Under the pieces are notes generated by a model. That model saw only the letters and a list, made by a program, of their open reading frames with translations. It did not search any database and was not told the DNA's origin. A stretch of 21,055 nucleotides of DNA, from contig DYOT01000004.1 in NCBI GenBank assembly GCA_020720345.1, positions 1-21,055 of the forward strand. The letters run 5' to 3'. The DNA comes from Candidatus Caenarcanum sp. Lineage in GTDB: Bacteria; Cyanobacteriota; Vampirovibrionia; Gastranaerophilales; UBA9971. Position numbers and translations under genes: made by a program. Shown here in pieces: positions 8,416-14,343 of the stretch (the stretch's first letter is position 1; each line of letters starts with the position of its first letter).

Positions 8416-8548
8416 TTTTTATATTTGTTTATACCCTACATCATAATTATGCCACAAATTTATATTCTTTTTGATGACAAACCAGTGAATAAAATTTTAC
8501 TTCTTTTATCCAAATAATCTCTTAAAAGAAAACGAGGATTTTGCAGCT

Positions 8549-9274
8549 ATGAAATTTAAAAAACTTTTTCTAATTTTGTTAACGACTGTTTTTTTACTTC
8601 AAACTTTGCCATTAAGTGCGCTTGCAGAAGAAGATTTTGTTAAAACCAGTGCATTGTCTGTTTTAAATGCGGCAACAGCAAAACATGGCGACATATTTAT
8701 ATTCAAAGTACTTGATGATTTGAATTTAGATAACAAAATCGTGATTTCTAACGGCAGTATAATAGAAGGAAAAGTTATTAAAGTCAAAAAGCCTCTTTTA
8801 TTAAGGACAGATGCTTTTGTGGATGTTTTAATCACAAGCATAAAAAGCGATTCAAGCTTTGTAAATCTTGAAAAAGATGAAATAAAATTAAGAATAACTG
8901 ACACTCGCTATAAAACCTTAGAAAAACGTGTTTTACAGAGAACACCTGTTGTTGTAGCAAGTACCGCCACTTCAATTGCGCTGGGAACAGCTACAAGCTT
9001 TAGCGGTGGAATTATTTTTGCTATTGCAGTAGGAGCAGCCGCAACAGGTGGTTTTATATCTGGCTGGATTGACCCTGATATCGGATGTACAAGGCTAAAA
9101 GGTGCATTTGTAAGATGCGCAGAAGGAACGCCCGCCGGAACTTTTTTTATAACAACGCAAAAGGGTTATAATGTCAGCTGTACAGAAAATAGTTCTGTAG
9201 CAATAAGGTTTGACAGGAAAACAAGACAAAGACTTGCCTCCGCCATTGAAAAATCCTCCATGTCCAGCAGATAA
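8549..9274 (+). CDS. Secreted or membrane-anchored protein of unknown function
   Basis: I do not recognise a family. The 241-residue product starts with a clear Sec signal peptide: basic MKFKK, hydrophobic core LFLILLTTVFLLQTL, and a likely cut after ALA (residue 26). The mature N-terminal half (27-130) looks beta-rich; GDIFIFKVLDDL and SNGSIIEGKVIKVKK suggest a small barrel. It is followed by a glycine/alanine-rich hydrophobic stretch (about 133-174) long enough for two membrane passes or a glycine-zipper hairpin. The rest (175-241) holds cysteines at 180, 190 and 211, which could form a disulfide outside the cytoplasm. GAGGA lies about 10 nt before the ATG. The thiL gene follows after 26 nt, but probably has its own promoter. 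Confidence 0.8.
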   Translation: MKFKKLFLILLTTVFLLQTLPLSALAEEDFVKTSALSVLNAATAKHGDIFIFKVLDDLNLDNKIVISNGSIIEGKVIKVKKPLLLRTDAFVDVLITSIKSDSSFVNLEKDEIKLRITDTRYKTLEKRVLQRTPVVVASTATSIALGTATSFSGGIIFAIAVGAAATGGFISGWIDPDIGCTRLKGAFVRCAEGTPAGTFFITTQKGYNVSCTENSSVAIRFDRKTRQRLASAIEKSSMSSR

Positions 9275-9284
9275 AACTTTTTTC

Positions 9285-9293
9285 TGGTAAAAT
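9285..9293 (+). promoter_or_regulatory. Extended -10 immediately upstream of thiL
   Basis: TGGTAAAAT (9285-9293) matches an extended -10 (TGn-TAAAAT). With the usual spacing, transcription would start at about 9300-9301, the A of the thiL ATG, so the mRNA would have little or no leader. No ribosome binding site is visible before thiL, which agrees with leaderless translation. Confidence 0.4.
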
Positions 9294-9300
9294 TTTCTTC

Positions 9301-10263
9301 ATGAAAGAAGATTATTTTCTGGAAATTATTAAAAAAACTTTGCCCGAATCTGCTGATTTTATTGGCGATGATACGGCTTATATTGCTGAAAAAGATTTAA
9401 TTCTTACTCAGGATACTCTTATAGAAGATATTCACTTTAGAAAATCAACAATTTCCCCATATTATCTGGGGAGAAAATCAATAGCGGTAAACTTAAGCGA
9501 TATTGCGGCAGCCGGAGGGGTTCCTGCTTACGCCTTAATTTCACTTTCCATGCCGGAAAATATAGAAAAAACATTTATAGAAGAATTTTATAAAGGCGTA
9601 CATGATATTTGCAGGGAATATGAGATTTTTGTAGTTGGCGGGGATTTAACAAAATCTTTTCAGATTACAATAAGCGTTTGCCTTGTGGGCTTTGGAAACG
9701 GTTTAATCCCTGCCGGCAGAAAAAATGCAAAAGCAGGGGATTATGTGATTGTAACAGGCAATTTCGGCTCAAGCCGTGCAGGTTTTGAAATTTTGGAAAA
9801 CCATCTTGCCTCTGACACTTTACTAAAATTTGTCGAAGCTCACGTAAATCCCATTCCAAGGATAAAAGAAGGAAGAAAAATACTTGAAATAGCTCAAACC
9901 CCTGCTTTAATGGATGCAAGCGACGGACTGGCAGATGCCCTGTCAAAAATTTGCCTTTTCAGCAACGTTGAAATGCGTATAAACTTTGATGATATTCCTT
10001 ACGATAAGGATTTATCTCTTTTAGCCAAAAACGAAGAAGAAATATTTAAGTGGATATTATTTGGCGGGGAAGATTACGAACTTGTCGGAACTGTTTCGGA
10101 ACAATCATACAAAAAGCTTGTGGATTCTAAAATCCCTGTGAAAAAAATAGGAGTTGTTGTTTCTCCTGACAATTTACCCTGCCCTTATGTTAAATTTGGT
10201 AATAAAATAATAAAAATTGATGCAGAATTGATTAATAAGGAGCTTTTTAAGCATTTTTTATGA
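9301..10263 (+). CDS. thiL: Thiamine-monophosphate kinase ThiL
   Basis: Phosphorylates thiamine monophosphate to the active cofactor thiamine pyrophosphate, using ATP. The 320 residues show the PurM/AIR-synthase-like fold and its motifs: GDDTAYI (22-28), TQDTLIEDIHF (36-46), GRKSIAVNLSDIAAAGG (57-73), VVGGDLTKS (111-119), MDASDGLAD (204-212) and LFGGEDYEL (253-261). The acidic residues that hold metal and phosphate are all present. No other thiamine gene is in the window. The last four bases (ATGA) overlap the ispD start, so the two are translationally coupled. The start lacks a Shine-Dalgarno sequence. Confidence 0.97.
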   Translation: MKEDYFLEIIKKTLPESADFIGDDTAYIAEKDLILTQDTLIEDIHFRKSTISPYYLGRKSIAVNLSDIAAAGGVPAYALISLSMPENIEKTFIEEFYKGVHDICREYEIFVVGGDLTKSFQITISVCLVGFGNGLIPAGRKNAKAGDYVIVTGNFGSSRAGFEILENHLASDTLLKFVEAHVNPIPRIKEGRKILEIAQTPALMDASDGLADALSKICLFSNVEMRINFDDIPYDKDLSLLAKNEEEIFKWILFGGEDYELVGTVSEQSYKKLVDSKIPVKKIGVVVSPDNLPCPYVKFGNKIIKIDAELINKELFKHFL

Positions 10264-10937
10264 AAATTACAGCCATAATAGCTGCGGCGGGTTCAGGAAC
10301 ACGTTACAGCGCAAAAAAAAATAAACTTCTGGAAAATCTGACCGGCATGCCGGTTATTGTTCATACCCTTAAAAAAATTTCTGCTGTAAACAGGATAAAC
10401 AGTATAATAATCTGCACTTCAGAAGACATTATTGAGGAAATAGAACAACTGGTAAAAAAATATAATATTTCCAAAGTTAAAAATATTATTATAGGCGGGA
10501 AAACCCGTCAGGAGTCCGTTTTTTTAGGATTAACCGAGGCAAAAAAAGACAATCCTGATTTTATTTTAATTCACGATGGTGCAAGACCTTTAATTTCTGC
10601 TGAAATCATAGAAAATTCAATAAACACTGCTGCTAAAACAGGCGCTTCAATAGTTGCCGTTCCACTAAAAGACACAATTAAAAAAGTTAATCCAGACACA
10701 AGTGAAATAATTGAAACCTTAAACCGTTCTGAATTCTGGAATGTCCAGACCCCGCAGGTTTTTAAATTTAATGAAATTTTAAATGCCCATGAGAAATTCC
10801 AGGGGCAGGATTATACAGATGACAGCGCTCTTATGGAAAAATTAAATATTCCTGTAACTGTCATTATGGGCAGTTATAAAAATATTAAAATTACTACTCT
10901 GGAGGATATTAAAATCGCCGAGATTTTGATTAATTAA
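10260..10937 (+). CDS. ispD: 2-C-methyl-D-erythritol 4-phosphate cytidylyltransferase
   Basis: Third step of the MEP (non-mevalonate) isoprenoid pathway: MEP plus CTP gives CDP-methylerythritol. The 225 residues carry the nucleotidyltransferase motif IIAAAGSGTRY (6-16) with R15 and K22 as the expected CTP-binding and catalytic residues. Further motifs are IHDGARPLIS (104-113), AVPLKDTIKKV (133-143), RSEFWNVQTPQVFK (156-169) and the C-terminal GSYKNIKITTLEDIKIAE (204-221). The length is typical for a stand-alone IspD; there is no fused IspF domain. It is translationally coupled to thiL by ATGA. Downstream lie 113 nt of AT-rich spacer before the HEAT-repeat gene. Confidence 0.97.
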   Translation: MKITAIIAAAGSGTRYSAKKNKLLENLTGMPVIVHTLKKISAVNRINSIIICTSEDIIEEIEQLVKKYNISKVKNIIIGGKTRQESVFLGLTEAKKDNPDFILIHDGARPLISAEIIENSINTAAKTGASIVAVPLKDTIKKVNPDTSEIIETLNRSEFWNVQTPQVFKFNEILNAHEKFQGQDYTDDSALMEKLNIPVTVIMGSYKNIKITTLEDIKIAEILIN

Positions 10938-11002
10938 TTATACTTATACCGATTTAATGTAAAAACTTTTTTCAAAAAAGAGCTTTATTTTGATTTTTCA
11001 AA

Positions 11003-11008
11003 TATAAT
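11003..11008 (+). promoter_or_regulatory. -10 element for HEAT-queC operon
   Basis: A perfect TATAAT 43 nt before the GTG start of the HEAT gene. No convincing -35 could be picked out of the T-rich upstream DNA. Transcription would start near 11015, giving a leader of about 36 nt with no clear ribosome binding site. Confidence 0.35.
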
Positions 11009-11050
11009 TAAGTCTAATATCTTGTATCCCAAAGTTATCTCCGGTTTCTA

Positions 11051-12004
11051 GTGGTTATGCTCGAGAAAAACAATGAAAAACTGGAAAAAATTTCAGATGA
11101 TTTTTTGATAGGAAAGGACTGCGCTCCTGATAAAACTATCAAAATGCTTAAACAATTAAACAATTATCCCGATCATGAAGCTGTTGAAATCCTTAATTTT
11201 TTTGCACGAAAGGAAATCAACCCTGAAATTCTGCTTCATATAGTTCAGATGATTGGGAAATATAAGCATAAAGTTTCTGTAGAACCGCTCATAGAAATTC
11301 TGACATATTATAAAAAGCCTGATGACCTTGACAAATACTTAAAAGTAAGGTGCGCAACAGCTAATATCCTTGGCACCTTTAAAGATGATACTGCTATCAT
11401 TCCTCTTATGTATGTAATGAATGACAAACATGAATACTACAAGATAAGACTCACAGCGGCGGAAGCTTTGGGCAAAATAGGAAACATTTACGCAGTTGTT
11501 CCACTGATAAATATTGCGACAGACGAAGAGGAAAAATCAGTATATGTAAGAGAATCAGCAGTAAAAGCTCTTGCAATGATAGGAGATGAAAGGGCTGTAG
11601 AACCCTTGATAAGTGTTATTGAAACAAAAAATGGAATTATAGATAAATTTACATTTTTAAAAGAAAGAATTATTGAAACGTTAGGGAAACTGGGTTTCAA
11701 AAAAGACAAAAGAATAGATGCACTTAAAAAAGCTCTCTTTGATGAATCTCCACACATTAAAATCAGGGCTATAGAAGCCCTATGTGAAATTGAAGACGAT
11801 ATAATCCTGACATTGCTTGAACCAATGATTTATGATAAAGATGAGAATGTTTCAAGATCTGCTATAAATGCCCTTTACTTGATAGAAAGCGGAGAATACT
11901 TGTTAGGACTGTTGGAAAGGCATAATCTTCCCCAGTGGTGCAGGGAAGAAATTAACGAAATACTTACTGAAGATGAAGAAGACGACGAGGAAGACGATGA
12001 ATAA
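11051..12004 (+). CDS. HEAT-repeat protein with acidic tail
   Basis: A 317-residue alpha-solenoid. At least five HEAT/PBS-lyase-type repeats are visible: VRCATANILGTFKDDTAIIPL, IRLTAAEALGKIGNIYAVVPL, VRESAVKALAMIGDERAVEPL, IKERI-like helices, then IKIRAIEALCEIEDD and VSRSAINALYLIE. Such repeats bind proteins, or in phycobilin lyases, pigments. The pigment role is unlikely if the host is non-photosynthetic. The protein ends in a run of Glu and Asp (about 305-317). The start may be GTG at 11051 or ATG at 11057; neither has a good ribosome binding site. It overlaps queC by 8 nt and is probably cotranscribed with it. The function is unknown. Confidence 0.85.
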   Translation: MVMLEKNNEKLEKISDDFLIGKDCAPDKTIKMLKQLNNYPDHEAVEILNFFARKEINPEILLHIVQMIGKYKHKVSVEPLIEILTYYKKPDDLDKYLKVRCATANILGTFKDDTAIIPLMYVMNDKHEYYKIRLTAAEALGKIGNIYAVVPLINIATDEEEKSVYVRESAVKALAMIGDERAVEPLISVIETKNGIIDKFTFLKERIIETLGKLGFKKDKRIDALKKALFDESPHIKIRAIEALCEIEDDIILTLLEPMIYDKDENVSRSAINALYLIESGEYLLGLLERHNLPQWCREEINEILTEDEEDDEEDDE

Positions 12005-12674
12005 ATCTGTTATTTTGCTTTCCGGCGGGCTTGATTCACTTGTAAGTCTTGCCCATGCCGGCGAAAAATATAATATTAGCCTTGCTTTGACTTTTGATTA
12101 TGGACAAAGAGCCGCAAAAAAAGAAATTGAATCATCAAAAAAAATTACTGAATACTTTAATATTGAACATAAAATCATAGAAATACCGTGGCTAAAAGAA
12201 ATAACACAAACTTCGCTTGTAAATACAGAGCAAGCGCTGCCTGCGCTTAAATCTGACGAACTGGACAATCCTGTATTAACTGAAAATTCCGCAAAAAATG
12301 TCTGGGTTCCCAATAGAAACGGGTTGTTTTTAAATATTGCCGCAAGCTATTGCGATAGTTATAACTATTCTCATATTATTTTCGGGGCAAATAAAGAAGA
12401 AGGAACGACTTTCCCTGACAATACGCAGGAATTTATTGATAAAATCAATGAATCTTTTGAATATTCAACGCTTGTAAAGCCAAAAGTTATTGCACCGCTT
12501 ATAAATTTAAATAAAATAGAAATTATAAAGATTGCCCTGGGAATTAAGGCGCCGCTTTATCTTCTAAGAAGCTGTTATACGGACGAAAAAGAACATTGCG
12601 GCAAATGCGAATCCTGTCTGCGTCTAAACAGAGCCCTGGAGGCAAACGGATTAAATCTTTCCAATATTCTTTAA
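11997..12674 (+). CDS. queC: 7-cyano-7-deazaguanine synthase QueC
   Basis: Converts 7-carboxy-7-deazaguanine to preQ0 with ATP and ammonia, on the route to queuosine in tRNA or to deazapurine in DNA. With the start chosen here the protein has 225 residues. The PP-loop SGGLDS (9-14) is near the N-terminus, followed by a TFDYGQR segment and VWVPNRNG. Four zinc-binding cysteines (193, 201, 204, 207) form the SCYTDEKEHCGKCESC cluster. An upstream in-frame ATG at 11973 would add a basic non-family extension. The ATG at 11997 has GAGG six bases before it and gives the standard N-terminus. No queD, queE or queF is in the window. It overlaps the HEAT gene by 8 nt. Confidence 0.95.
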   Translation: MNKSVILLSGGLDSLVSLAHAGEKYNISLALTFDYGQRAAKKEIESSKKITEYFNIEHKIIEIPWLKEITQTSLVNTEQALPALKSDELDNPVLTENSAKNVWVPNRNGLFLNIAASYCDSYNYSHIIFGANKEEGTTFPDNTQEFIDKINESFEYSTLVKPKVIAPLINLNKIEIIKIALGIKAPLYLLRSCYTDEKEHCGKCESCLRLNRALEANGLNLSNIL

Positions 12675-12719
12675 CTTTCAATTAAAATATTAACTTTTTG
12701 TAAAATAAATTGTAAAAAA

Positions 12720-12736
12720 TTTCCGATTTTCGGAAA
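12720..12736. promoter_or_regulatory. Palindrome, candidate operator of XRE regulator
   Basis: TTTCCGATTTTCGGAAA is a perfect 7-bp inverted repeat around three bases. It sits just upstream of a TATAAT (12744-12749) and overlaps the -35 position for that hexamer, so a bound repressor would block the promoter. It could also act as a weak terminator for queC, but the T-rich stretch after it is broken. Confidence 0.45.
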
Positions 12737-12743
12737 GTTGTTT

Positions 12744-12754
12744 TATAATATAAT
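12744..12754 (+). promoter_or_regulatory. -10 elements of XRE regulator gene
   Basis: Two overlapping TATAAT hexamers (12744-12749 and 12749-12754) lie about 40 nt before the start codon. The -35 region coincides with the palindrome at 12720-12736 and matches consensus poorly, as is common at regulated promoters. Confidence 0.45.
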
Positions 12755-12790
12755 AATAAATGGATAGGATTTTAAAAAGGAGTTAAATAT

Positions 12791-13162
12791 ATGGATAGAA
12801 AAAAATTCTGCCAGAAGCTACGCAAAGCAAGAATTGAAGCTGGATTAAAACAGGAACACGTTGCCAAATATTTAAACCTTCCTATTTCCGCAATTTCGGT
12901 AATGGAAGCCGGTGTAAGAAAAGTTGATGTTTTTGAACTTAAAAAACTTGCCGATTTTTATAACAAGCCTATAGAATGGTTTTTCCATGAGCACAATAAT
13001 TTCCAGCGAAGACGCTGGTATGATCTTGATCCTATTCTTTCAGAAGCTGTTGAACTTATACGGCAAGCTCCTACAAAACTCCAAAGAAGCGCCGCTTATG
13101 CCATAATAGGCTTTTTAAAACAGGGCGGATTCGTTGATGCCAATAAACAGTTTATAGATTAA
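12791..13162 (+). CDS. XRE-family helix-turn-helix transcriptional regulator
   Basis: 123 residues with an N-terminal Cro/CI-type helix-turn-helix. LRKARIEAGLKQEHVAKYLNLPISAISVMEAGVRKVDVFELKKLADFYNKP covers about 10-60 and shows the classic five-helix pattern. The C-terminal half (about 70-123, starting RRRWYDLD) is helical and may mediate dimerisation; I cannot assign it. An excellent AAGGAG lies 8 nt before the ATG at 12791. A palindrome over its promoter suggests autorepression. It precedes hicB-hicA by 65 nt, but that pair has its own promoter, so it could regulate the pair or be unrelated. Confidence 0.9.
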   Translation: MDRKKFCQKLRKARIEAGLKQEHVAKYLNLPISAISVMEAGVRKVDVFELKKLADFYNKPIEWFFHEHNNFQRRRWYDLDPILSEAVELIRQAPTKLQRSAAYAIIGFLKQGGFVDANKQFID

Positions 13163-13168
13163 CCAGCC

Positions 13169-13197
13169 TTAAAAATAATATAAAATCAGGTTATAAT
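13169..13197 (+). promoter_or_regulatory. Promoter of hicB-hicA
   Basis: TTAAAA (13169-13174, 4 of 6), a 17-nt spacer and a perfect TATAAT (13192-13197). Predicted transcription starts near 13204, about 24 nt before the hicB ATG. TTGGAGA serves as the ribosome binding site. Confidence 0.5.
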
Positions 13198-13227
13198 AAT
13201 TTTATTAAAATTGGAGAATATTGTTAT

Positions 13228-13428
13228 ATGAAATTAAAAGTTGTAATTCATGAAGCAGAAGAAGGCGGATATTGGGCAGAAGTTCCAGCTATAAAAGGCT
13301 GCGCAACGCAGGGAGAAACTTTTGAAGAGCTTTTGCAAAATCTATATGAAGCTGTAGAAGGTTGTTTGTCAGTTGATATACAGGAAATTGATTTTAAAAA
13401 TAAAAAAATTATAGAGATTGCTGTATGA
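13228..13428 (+). CDS. hicB: HicB-type antitoxin
   Basis: A 66-residue HicB/UPF0150-like partial RNase H fold. MKLKVVIHEAEEGGYWAEVPAIKGCATQG is the conserved beta hairpin with Y-W-A-E-V-P and G-C-x-T-x-G; EELLQNLYEAVEGCLS forms the helix. It should bind and neutralise the HicA RNase. There is no added C-terminal DNA-binding domain, so transcriptional control of the locus may come from elsewhere, possibly the XRE gene upstream. The antitoxin comes first here and overlaps hicA by four bases (ATGA). Confidence 0.9.
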   Translation: MKLKVVIHEAEEGGYWAEVPAIKGCATQGETFEELLQNLYEAVEGCLSVDIQEIDFKNKKIIEIAV

Positions 13429-13631
13429 AGTCAATTTCAGGTAAAGATTTTGCGAAAATTTTGGAGCAAAAAGGCTGGAATTTGTTACGAATAAACGGAA
13501 GTCATTTTATATACGGAAAATCAGCTTGCATTGAAAGAATTTCTGTACCTGTCCATAAAAATCAACCCCTTAAATTAGGACTGTTAAAGCATTTTATGCA
13601 AATAGCCTGCATTTCGGAAAATGAACTTTAG
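13425..13631 (+). CDS. hicA: HicA-type mRNA interferase toxin
   Basis: A 68-residue YcfA/HicA protein with a double-stranded-RNA-binding-like fold. GKDFAKILEQKGWNLLRINGSHFIY (6-30) carries the catalytic histidine H27 in the GSH motif, and ISVPVHKNQPLKLGLLKHFM is the conserved second half (the P-V-H and K-x-G-L-L patterns). The predicted role is translation-independent mRNA cleavage when HicB is lost. The length is normal and the catalytic residue is present, so the toxin looks intact. It is coupled to hicB by ATGA. Confidence 0.92.
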   Translation: MKSISGKDFAKILEQKGWNLLRINGSHFIYGKSACIERISVPVHKNQPLKLGLLKHFMQIACISENEL

Positions 13632-13711
13632 CATAAAAATCTTTAAAATTCATCATCTTGTCCAAAACCCAAGTTTTGTGGATAATTAAATTAGTAAAAA
13701 AGTTAAAGATA

Positions 13712-13722
13712 TTGTCGGACAA
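13712..13722. promoter_or_regulatory. TTGTCGGACAA palindrome upstream of GTPase-kinase operon
   Basis: A perfect 5-bp inverted repeat around a single G, about 22 nt before the GTG start. A further TTGTCC lies at 13658-13663. No clear sigma-70 promoter was found in this 113-nt spacer. It may be a regulator site; chance is possible. Confidence 0.3.
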
Positions 13723-13744
13723 TAAAAAAGAAGAGTAGGATATA

Positions 13745-14323
13745 GTGGTTCTTGTTAATTACGCTGATCGCAAGCTTGCCTGTAAAATTGTTTATTACGG
13801 AACAGGAGAGAGCGGGAAAACAAGCAATCTGATATATATTTATAATACCCTGGATTCTGCAATCAGATCGGAAATGACCTGTCTTGAGGGTTTAGATGAA
13901 AGAACGCTTTTCTTTGACTTTTTATCTGTAAATCTTGGAAATGTAAAGAATTTTAACGCAACATTAAATCTTTATACCGCACCGGGGCAGATGCAATATA
14001 ATGCAGCAAGAAAAATTATTCTGAACGGTGTTGATGGCATTGTTTTTGTCGCAAATTCTTCCAGAGATGAGCGTCAGAATAACATACAAAGTTTTAATAA
14101 TATGATTAAAAATTTAGAGGACTATAATCTTAATTTAAATAATATTCCTATTGTTTTACAGTATAATAAAAGAGATTTGGAGAATACTTTGACTTTTGAG
14201 GAGCTGGAAAACGATATCAACAAGTCAGGATACACCAGTTTTGAAGCTGTTGCTGTCAAGGGACAAGGGGTTTTTGCAACATTAAAATCTGTCAGTAACT
14301 CAATTCTTGCTAATTTGCAGTAG
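13745..14323 (+). CDS. MglA-like small Ras-type GTPase
   Basis: 192 residues closely resembling MglA, the bacterial polarity GTPase. The P-loop is GTGESGKTSN (19-28, with K25 and T26). ERTLFFDFLSVNLG fits the MglA switch I region. LYTAPGQMQYNAARK is the switch II/Walker B region with the A-P-G-Q form. VLQYNKRDL gives the guanine-specificity NKxD. In Myxococcus and other bacteria MglA acts with the GTPase-activating protein MglB (roadblock fold) to set cell polarity or motility. No MglB gene is next to it; instead a sensor kinase follows after 20 nt. The start is GTG, with GTAGGA shortly upstream. The family call is firm, the cellular role open. Confidence 0.93.
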   Translation: MVLVNYADRKLACKIVYYGTGESGKTSNLIYIYNTLDSAIRSEMTCLEGLDERTLFFDFLSVNLGNVKNFNATLNLYTAPGQMQYNAARKIILNGVDGIVFVANSSRDERQNNIQSFNNMIKNLEDYNLNLNNIPIVLQYNKRDLENTLTFEELENDINKSGYTSFEAVAVKGQGVFATLKSVSNSILANLQ

Positions 14324-14343
14324 ATAGGAGAAAATCCGTAAAA

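Noticed and set aside
8599..8904. A 101-codon minus-strand open frame opposite the secreted protein gene
   Set aside because: The sense strand has a signal peptide and ribosome binding site; the antisense frame has neither motif nor start context.
10966..10985. CTTTTTTCAAAAAAG as an ispD terminator
   Set aside because: A single-base loop and a stem of A-T pairs only; it would not form a stable hairpin.
11051..12004. HEAT protein as a phycobilin lyase
   Set aside because: PBS-lyase-type repeats are shared by many HEAT proteins; no phycobiliprotein gene or pigment pathway gene is in the window.
13664..13677. AAAAC-CCAA-GTTTT as a hicA terminator
   Set aside because: Only five weak base pairs and no downstream T run.
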